The position numbers and the translations under genes are program-made. Below the pieces are notes generated by a model, which was given only the letters and a program-made list of their open reading frames with translations, ran no database searches and was not told the origin of the DNA. A DNA stretch of 64,000 nt. Origin: Sciurus carolinensis (taxonomy: Eukaryota > Chordata > Mammalia > Rodentia > Sciuridae). Location of the stretch: positions 175,835,598-175,899,597 of the forward strand of contig NC_062217.1 in assembly GCF_902686445.1 (NCBI RefSeq), written 5' to 3'. Positions 56,581-64,000 of this stretch are shown here, one piece after another (position 1 is the stretch's first letter; each line of letters starts with the position of its first letter).

Positions 56581-58234
56581 CCCAAATGTGTGGAAAAAGA
56601 TGGCCATTTTGGGCCTAGGGTTCTGAGTGGAGGCTGCTTGCTGAGTTCGGCTCTCCCGGGCCTGGACCAGTTTGTTAACAACGACTTTTCCGTTTTGCTT
56701 CAGCTGCCAGGGTTTTGGTGTCGTGGAAGAAGGAGATCTCCGCGGCTCTGTGCGGGGGACCTAGTGTCCACTCCCGCTGCTCCCCTCCAGGGTTCATTTT
56801 CGTTTCATGTGCCACAGGTTAGGGTCGAGGTTTAAAAAACCATTCTTGGCTGGGGCGTGGGGTGTGGACCGGGGTTCTGAAGTCGCTCTGACTAGAGCAT
56901 GCGCTCACTATACTGCACCGCAAGGCACCCCGCAAGTATGGGCTCCCACGCCTGTGCGGTGCGGCCCGGCGAGCGGGGGTTTCGCTCTTCTGGTTTTCTA
57001 GGCGGGGTCAGCCCTCATAGTATCCGATTGCGCACCGCATCCCCGCCGACGATCGACCTGAGTTGAGTCAAGCCTAGGGACCTGAACGCAGGACACTTGG
57101 GATCTCCTCACTGTCGATGGCACCCAGTTCACCTGGCCCCAGACAGCTCCTGGCCTCGCTCGTGCCCCACGTCCTGGGAGGAAGTATACATCGCGCGCGC
57201 AGCGAGTGTCCGAGCACTACGGAACGCTCCTGGGTAGGTTTGGACCCTCCTGGACTCCCAAGTACTGAGGCGGCGGGCCAAGGCTCGGCGGGGCCGCGGG
57301 AAGTTCTGGGTTTGGGGGCAGGGCTGGAGAAGGCGGGGCAGGGACGGGTGGGAGGGGCTGGTCCCCATCTCCAGACCCAGCTCCGCTCCACCCAGTGCAA
57401 CCCGACTCTAGGCAGCGGCGGCCGCAGAGCAGGCTTGCTGGAGTCGGAGTCTCCAGAAGAGGAGCAGGGAGAGGCGCGCCCAGGGGGAAGGGCAGGTGCG
57501 CTTTGTGTTCCCGCAGGATCCGGGCAACCTGGGCTCTGAGGCAAAAGGAATGCCGCGCGCAGCTCCAGGCTCCACTGGCTGCTCTCAGTCTGTCGGGAGA
57601 CTCGTTAACACTGTTGAGACAGAGAAAACAGATCGGTCGCTGCCCTGCGCCCCAGCAACCCTGGGTCTGTGTAAACCAGACTCCTTCCTGAGCTGCCGCC
57701 GGAGCGCGCGGGGTCGCGAGTGGGACGGCGGTCTCAGTGTGTAACAGGTGTGCGGTTCTTCAGGGACTCCCAGCCTAATGTGCGGAATGAGGGGGTGAGT
57801 GCGGGATCAGGAGGATGGTCTGAATCTGGGCGCCGGAAGTGCGGCGTGCGTTCTGCAGGTGTCCTGTTCAGCCTTGGACGCCCGGGGCACTTCCTCACCC
57901 CGCTGGAAGGCTTGACGCGGCGTCCCCTCCCCCCTGCTGGGCAGGTTGCTGCAAGTGGGCTAAACTTTCCTGTGCGCGGTGTCTGGTCGCTGCCCAGAGT
58001 CGCATCCGCTCCTGCTGCATCCCCAGGCACCGCCCTCTCGGCAGGATCCAAGGAAGCGCCCCGCCTGCAGAAGGATCCCAGGAGCCGCCCGCCTGAGATG
58101 AGAGCGCCGCTGAAGCCCTCCGCGCAGCAGTGGAGAGGTTCGTCAATGCCACCTCCTGGTCTAGCAGAAAATGTCCTACGACTGTGGGCAGCTGGAGACG
58201 AGCGTGCACCATTTGGCAGAGCCCTTTCAGCACT

Positions 58235-58375
58235 TATTTTACCCTTTCAACCTGTGTTTGTTGGGTACCTGCTACGTGCCAGGCCACCCAGGGTGAGAGA
58301 AGTAAACGCCTGCGAAGTTCAGCCTCAGCGTGCCCTCCTCTTGCTGGTGGGCAGATAATAAACCATTTGTGAACA
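58235..58375 (+). mobile_element. L2-type LINE 3'-end remnant
   Basis: ttgttgggtacctgctacgtgccaggc is close to the L2 3' signature (ttgagcacctactatgtgccaggc), and gggcagataataaacca near the end fits its tail. Ancient and non-functional. Confidence 0.6.
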
Positions 58376-59034
58376 GAAGCCTCAGAGTGCCCGCAGGGAG
58401 GACAAGTGACTGACCGTGCGTGGCAGGCAGGCGTGGTATTTCTTGGAAAATGCCTCAGGGCAGGGGGAGACGGGCAGGGGGAGACAGGCGGGTCTCAGGG
58501 ACATGCACGCAAGAGGAGCTTGGAAGCTGTCTGCTGCCGCACAGGGAGGCCATGGAGGCCGAGGAGTCTGCGGAGAACTCATTCGCGTAACAGTGACCCA
58601 GGCAGCTCTAGGCAGCTGCTGAGCTGCCCCTGCCCTGGCCTGACCTGCTCTGGACTGGGGTTTCTGAGGCAGACCTCTTCGAAGCACCCTGGTTTTGTCC
58701 TGCGCGCAGGTGAGAGCGCGTTCACAGTCGTCCATGCGTGACATGGCAAGTGAGTTGCTTCCCGGGGAAGGTGGTCCAAAAGAACGAAAAGGGACCGAGA
58801 CAACCCAGAGCCGCCTCTGTGGCTACCACCTGTCGGGCTCCGGATGAAGGGGAAGATGTGGGATTTATGGAGCCCTGAGCTGGAGGGTCCGCAGAGCTGG
58901 AGGCCAGAGCCCAGAAACAAAGGAGCCCAGGGACCTTTGAGAGGCCCACCAAGATGCATCTGAGATTGCCGAACAAAGCCGCCAGCGGGAGAAGCCAACC
59001 CTCCAGCAAAATGCCTGGGAACGGGCGCCCTCTC

Positions 59035-59053
59035 CAGCGCCCTCCAGTGGCAG
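59035..59053 (+). promoter_or_regulatory. CTCF-like site upstream of NKX6-2
   Basis: CAGCGCCCTCCAGTGGCAG aligns to the CTCF consensus in reverse form (AGCGCCCCCTGGTGGCC) with few changes. It lies 3.8 kb upstream of NKX6-2 and could mark a domain border. By-eye match only. Confidence 0.35.
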
Positions 59054-61089
59054 ACGTGCGCTGCGACAAGGGCTGAGATGGAGTGCCCTCCCCGGCTGGG
59101 CGTTGACCACAACCCAGTCGGAGGCGCTGGAGCACTGAACTGGGGTTGGTGGCCTGGGGTGGACGGGTAGTGGAGGCCTCACCCTGGTCTCCCACCTGTG
59201 GACTGCTCCCCGGGCCCAGACTCTGGTAAGAGTCAATCGTGAACCAGCCTGGCTGCCCACCCACCCGCTCGGGCCATCCACAAGCACCTCCTGTCCCAGG
59301 GCTAAATAAGTACTGTAGAATGAGTGAACCTGGCCAGGGTGGCAGGCTTCAGAGGTTTCTGGAGATCAGAAGGTTGGGGAGGGGAGCCCGTGAAAATGGG
59401 CGGGGCACAGATGTGGGTGGGCTACCAGGGAGGGAGAAGTAGGCCCACCACTCCTGGGAGGAAGGGGTCATCTCCGGGCCTGGGGCTGTCGCTGCCAGCC
59501 CTTGTGAGGTGTCCGGTGGCCCTTGAGGTATATGGAGGCTTCATTGGCAGGGACCTGGACACTTGCCAGCAGTGGTCAAGAGGAAGACAGCTGAGAATGG
59601 GGGTCAGAGGCTGGTGGTCCCCAGGCTAAGGAAGACTGGAATAGGGCTCTGGGAATCTGGGATCCTGAGGGCGGCAGAAGCCCCAGTGGCAGGCCGAGGA
59701 AGAGGGTGCAGGGCAGAGTGGGCAGGGGCGCCAGGGCAGCCCCCACTTCCTGCAGGAAGCAGCTTGAACAACAGGCCCAGTTGCCAGGAGGGAGAGGACC
59801 CCTGGACTCTCTGAGGCCTCCTCTGGAGACCCCCAGGCCCTCTGGCTTTGTGGGACCTGGCCAGGCACCCAGCCAGTCGTCGCCGGCCCTGCAGACCACA
59901 CTGTGGCCCCAGATCTCCCTCCAGCCCCTCTCGTTTCTTCAAGAGTCATTTGTGCTGGTGGAGGTGACGGTGCAGAAGGTGTGAGAGCAACTCAGGGCCT
60001 CCCCATCCCTCCTGGGGCTGAGCTCCCTCCATCACCCACACTTGCTGGGCCTCCTGAGGGAAGTGCCCGGAGGCCCTGAGTCCCCTTGGCCACAGCTGCT
60101 CTTCAGTTCTTGGACAGTGGGCTGCTGGGCACATCACAGCCCGTCTCCAGGCAGCTCTCTGGGCCTTAAGGTCCAGCAGGGCTGGAGAGGCGGAGCAGAG
60201 AGGCCAGGAATTCCTTCTCCCTGTTCTCTGACTTGGGTGTTGGCGGTCACCGAGAAGCCCCCGGAGGAGGAGACTCCAGGTTTGGCAGTGTGGTGTGGTC
60301 CTGCAAGGGGACCTGGATCCACCTTGCTCCCCAGCAAGGGATCTCTGCTCACCCATGGTGCTGAGTTCTACAGAAGTGGCCCTGCCCTGCCACAGTGACC
60401 TCAAGGGACCACAGAGCTAGCAGGTGACACTGAGTGCCTGTGGACATGGAGTCAGGACAGGACAGGGCCTGACCAGTGGCTGAGGAACAGTGGTGTGGAA
60501 GTCCAGAGGACAGCAGGGTCCTTGCAGGCTGTGTCCATGGGACTCCCCCACACCCAGATGTCATGGGGAGGAGGAGGCAGCTTATCTAGCCTCAGCTTAG
60601 GGCCCTCTGCTGTCCACAGCCAGGCAGGCTGAAGGGACCAGCTGGCCTCTCGGGCGTCTGAGATCTGACAGAAGTGTTAAGAGAGCAGCTTTCACCCAGC
60701 CCCGGCCCTGCCAAGAGACGTCTCTGTGGGCAGCAGTGGGTCATGGAGAGCAGCACCTCTGGCTTTGTGGGAAGCCTGGCTCTCCCTTGCTCCTGGCCTT
60801 GCACAGGGGGTGTCCGGCCCTCTGGCCACCTAGCGGGCAGTGGGTTCCGCAGGAGTGCTGTCCACACTGGCTCATCACCTCTCAGCATCTGCTCCCACCC
60901 CAGCCGAGGGGCGTCCCCTGCAGGCTGAGGCCTTGTCCACACCGGCACTCTGAGGCCGTTCTGGGTCCAACGCCTGGAGGGCTGCAGGCGAGTCAGGGTC
61001 TCCTGGTGCAGTGCCTCTGACCTGGCACAGGAGCTGCAGGGCTTGACTGAGCGCAGCTGGCCCCCATGTCTCAGGGTCCCTGGTTCTAG

Positions 61090-61275
61090 GTGGCCTGTGT
61101 AAGCCAGCCCCCAGCCGCAGGCCTAGCCCCAGTCCCCAGACCCCAGCCCTACTCCACAGCCTCCCTCAGTAGCCCAAGTGCTCAGGCCCAGTCCCCAGCC
61201 CGAGGCCCAGTCCCGACTCAGTCCCCCGTCTCCAGCACCAGTTCTAGCCACAGCCCCCAGTCCCAGTCCCCAGAC
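61090..61275 (+). repeat. Degenerate CAGTCCC/CAGCCC-rich tract
   Basis: Repeated cagtccccag and ccagccc words over about 185 nt, without a fixed period. Gives Pro/Ser-rich false frames. Confidence 0.7.
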
Positions 61276-62160
61276 CTCAACCTCCTGCTCTCAGTCCCTC
61301 ACCCACCTCCAGCTGCCAGAGCCGCCTCTTCTGCCTGCCGAAGATCAGGAATGGCTGTCTGCACTCAGGCGAGCTGATCCACCCTCCCCAGGGAGAAAGC
61401 TCCTCCTGCCCAGGCCAGGTGCCTGGCTTTGCCTCTCCTGGGAGGCTGGAGTATGCCATCAGCGTGGCCATGTGGGCACTATAGCCAGTGAAACAGGAGA
61501 AGGGCGTCCCCAGGCTGGGCAGAACTGCAGGCCTGCGTGTGCCCACCAGCGTTCACGTTCTTGCCGCGACGAGGTCGGAGGAGCAGCGTGGGGCAGCCTG
61601 GGCCTCCAGCACGTGGGGCGAGATCCACCACGGGACCTGATGGGCACTCAGTGCTGTCCAGCTGGGTCCAACTGGCTGACGCTTGCTCAGGAGGACCTGG
61701 GCTCCTTACCTGCAGTAGGCAGACGGACACTTCTAGGGTCTGGCTGGGTGGCAAGGGAGGCTCCGGAGGTGAGGCTGCCCTCAGTGCTGCTCCCCTGGGC
61801 CTCAGCACAGTGTGGCCCAGGCCTGGGCCCCAGGCTGGGCACAGGCCTGAGAAGCCTTTGCATGGCCCTGTCCCCGGGGGAAAGGCACAGTGGGGTCAGA
61901 GTCAGCACTGCCAGGGGTCCCAGAAGCCCCTGAGGAGGTGACGTGGGGCTCCTCTAAGGAGGGGAGGCGTCTCGGGGGAGGTCTCCTCCACTTCGGAGGG
62001 AGGACCAGAAGAGGCAGATCCTGCAGTGCCACCCCCCACAGGACTCCACCACACCCTGGGCAGCTGCCCAGGAGCGGGAGGCCAGGGCAGAGCCAAGCTG
62101 CTGGGACGAAAGGCTGGAGGAGGCTCTGCCGCCCACATGCCACCCACCTCCTCATTGCCC

Positions 62161-62445
62161 GGACTCCTCACCTGAGCCTGGAGTCCTCACCTGAGCCTGG
62201 ACTCCTCACCTGATCCTAGGCTCCTCACCTGAGCCCGGACTCCTCGCCTGAGCCCGGACTCCTCGCCTGAGCCCGGACTCCTCACCTGAGCCCGGACTCC
62301 TCGCCTGAGCCCGGACTCCTCGCCTGAGCCCAGACTCCTCACCTGATCCTAGGCTCCTCACCTAAGCCTGGACTCCTCACCTGAGCCTGGACTCCTCACC
62401 TGAGCCTGGACTCCTCACCTGAGCCTGGACTCCTCACCTGAGGCT
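62161..62445 (+). repeat. Minisatellite, 15 x 19 bp
   Basis: Exactly fifteen copies of ggactcctcacctgagcct in register (62161 + 19n). Variant copies form a pattern: copies 3-4 and 10-11 share gatcct followed by aggctcc, seven units apart, and copies 5, 6, 8 and 9 carry ctcgcc with ccc ends. This shows block duplication inside the array. Confidence 0.97.
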
Positions 62446-62710
62446 GACGCTCACTGCTGGTGCCAGGCAGAGCTGAGCTCAGTGCCTTGAACCAGGAGGC
62501 TCTTGACTTGAGTGCTAACATGGCTGCAGCAGGGACTTCCCAGGGACCCTCTCAGACAATCCGGTGGGAGTTTGGGAATGGGAGAGAAGGAGGGGCCTTT
62601 CCCCGCACCTGTACAGCCCTGATCTCTCTCCGGTCAGTGGGTGGGGCATGAAGGAGAAGCTCGCACACCCTGGGCCCCTGTCCTGGGGCCTCCGCCTCTG
62701 GCAGGGATGG

Positions 62711-63020
62711 AGGTGCAGGCTGGGAATGCAGCCCTGGATCCCTGCTCTCTGGAGGTGCCCGCCTGCCTGGAGAGGTGCAGGCTGGGAATGCAGCCCTGGA
62801 TCCCTGCTCTCTGGAGGTGCCCGCCTGCCTGGAGAGGTGCAGGCTGGGAATGCAGCCCTGGATCCCTGCTCTCTGGAGGTGCCCGCCTGCCTGGAGAGGT
62901 GCAGGCTGGGAATGCAGCCCTGGATCCCTGCTCTCTGGAGGTGCCCGCCTGCCTGGAGAGGTGCAGGCTGGGAATGCAGCCCTGGATCCCTGCTCTCTGG
63001 AGGTGCCCGCCTGCCTGGAT
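62711..63020 (+). repeat. Minisatellite, 5 x 62 bp, near-identical copies
   Basis: Copies start at 62711, 62773, 62835, 62897 and 62959, opening aggtgcaggctgggaatgc and closing cccgcctgcctggag. I see no differences between copies except at the right edge of the last (ctggat). As 62 is not a multiple of three, three units (186 nt) form one protein-level period, so frames stay open on both strands and mimic repeat proteins. Confidence 0.97.
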
Positions 63021-63474
63021 TGGAGGGCGTGCCTCAGGCCCACTTGCCCACAGCACCCCGTCTTGGGCCGCCCCAGCAGGCTGAGGCCCGAGCAGGCACG
63101 CTTCGCACCCAGAGCTCGCGGGAGGGCGAGGGCAGGGCCTGCAGGGAGAGCCCACAGAGGGAGCCAGACCCCAGAGCTGGCCAACAGCGTGGGCACCTGG
63201 GCCCTGGGCAGAAGGTGGGTGCAGAGTGGCAGGCGGGGACGAGACTCCAGGTGGCCCCCTGGCACTGGCTGTCCAGCCAGGGGGCTGCCCAGCCCTGGAG
63301 CAGCGGGGTGTGCGGGCCAAGCCACACGAGTGGGATCCAAGGCCCTGAGGACAGAAAGCCCTGCTGAACGCCCGGCTGTGCCTGGAGATCACCACCCTCC
63401 ACCTGGCCCAGAGCTCACGCCTGGGCTGCAAGGGGCGGGAGGAGCACTGACCGTCTGGGAGATGCTCGTCCCTG

Positions 63475-63525
63475 CCAGCCTCCTGCCAGCCTCCTGCCTC
63501 CGCCTCCTGCCTCTGCCTCTGGCAA
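63475..63525 (+). repeat. Short (CCTGCCTC)n-like repeat
   Basis: Repeated cctgccagcct and cctgcctc words over about 50 nt. Confidence 0.7.
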
Positions 63526-64000
63526 GTCCCATCGGGCCTGTCCCAAGCTCTGGAGGCTGTGGCGCCTTGCTGCTGTGGGGTGAGGACACAAGTGGGCAGA
63601 GACCCTGCCCCACGCCTGTGCCCTCGGGCCGCCGGCCTCAGCGAGGCTGTGCTCAGCCTGCTCCTTGAGGTGAGGCGGGCTGGCTTCTCAGCCAGGCGTC
63701 CCGGGGTTCTCCTCAGTGTGGACTGGACCCCGGCCTTCGGGCCTGCTGCTGCTTCCCCTGCGCTGTCACCTCCTGTCCGGGGTCCTTTCTGCTGTCCCAC
63801 ACCCTCCAGCCGCCAGCTCTCCCTGCTGCCAGGCCCGGTGTCCTCAGCCTCCATCCAGATCCTGAGTGTCCAGGTGCGGCAGCCCCTGCAGGAGAGGCAG
63901 GCACCGGAAGGCCCACTGTCCAGACCAGCTCGCCTGCGGGATGAGCCCTGCACGGCCAGGAAGTCTGCAGGGCTCTGACTCTGAGAAAAGCCCTTAGCCG

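Larger units (their letters stand above)
55831..64000. other. 5' flank of NKX6-2, no gene supported
   Basis: About 8 kb of mostly GC-rich sequence. It contains a small AT-rich element (56490-56580), an L2-like remnant (58235-58375), a CTCF-like site (59035-59053), a CAGTCCC-rich tract (61090-61275) and two minisatellites. Long open frames (59-64 kb) are biased by GC content and by the repeats, and none starts or splices convincingly. In human the next gene beyond NKX6-2 is CFAP46, farther away than this window reaches. Confidence 0.7.

Noticed and set aside
62161..62445. Possible CRISPR array (regular short repeats)
   Set aside because: The 19-bp units are directly adjacent with no unique spacers and the genome is mammalian; this is a minisatellite.
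62634..63953. 439-codon open frame on the - strand, the longest in the window
   Set aside because: It runs through five identical 62-bp repeats and GC-rich flank. The same repeat is open in other frames, no family motif is seen, and there is no sign of splicing or promoter context.

Overview
This is nuclear DNA from a placental mammal, very probably a member of the squirrel family (Sciuridae). Coding exons are short and separated by kilobases of intron with canonical GT-AG ends. The dispersed SINEs are B1-like units joined to an ID-like tail (gtactggggattgaaccc... on one strand, gctcagtggt...gggttcaa on the other), a structure known from squirrels. The species cannot be fixed from the sequence alone. 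No bacterial, phage, plasmid or CRISPR feature is present.

Layout. Positions 1-51835 are the 3' two thirds of INPP5A (inositol polyphosphate-5-phosphatase A) on the + strand. Nine coding exons fall between 856 and 50930 and encode about the last 254 residues of a protein of about 412; the earlier exons lie left of the window. Both catalytic signatures and the C-terminal CVVQ prenylation box are present. The 3'UTR runs to an ATTAAA signal at 51814 or possibly an AATAAA at 52263. A tail-to-tail interval of about 2 kb follows. Then comes the complete three-exon homeobox gene NKX6-2 on the - strand (coding 55239 down to 54092, 276 aa), inside a dense CpG island. From about 55.6 kb to the right end is the 5' flank of NKX6-2. 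It holds probable regulatory sequence, an L2 remnant and two minisatellites, with no gene I can support. INPP5A next to NKX6-2 in convergent orientation matches human 10q26.3.

Points of note. (1) The INPP5A exon at 36106-36178 is one base short: a run of six C at 36171-36176 replaces the seven needed to keep frame with the next exon. As written, the message would stop at 47365-47367, although all downstream codons look intact in the ancestral frame. An assembly indel is the simplest explanation, but a real frameshift is not excluded. (2) The intron at 27535-27612 is only 78 nt, a multiple of three and free of stops, so its retention would insert 26 residues in frame. (3) The INPP5A introns and the NKX6-2 flanks contain AT-rich, homeodomain-site-rich islands in otherwise GC-rich sequence, the strongest at about 30.27-31.06 kb. 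I infer that these are conserved enhancers, perhaps serving NKX6-2, but I could not align them. (4) Several minisatellites make long false reading frames, notably five identical 62-bp units at 62711-63020 and fifteen 19-bp units at 62161-62445.

I found no undescribed biological system. Most long open frames here are chance products of GC-rich intron and repeat sequence.
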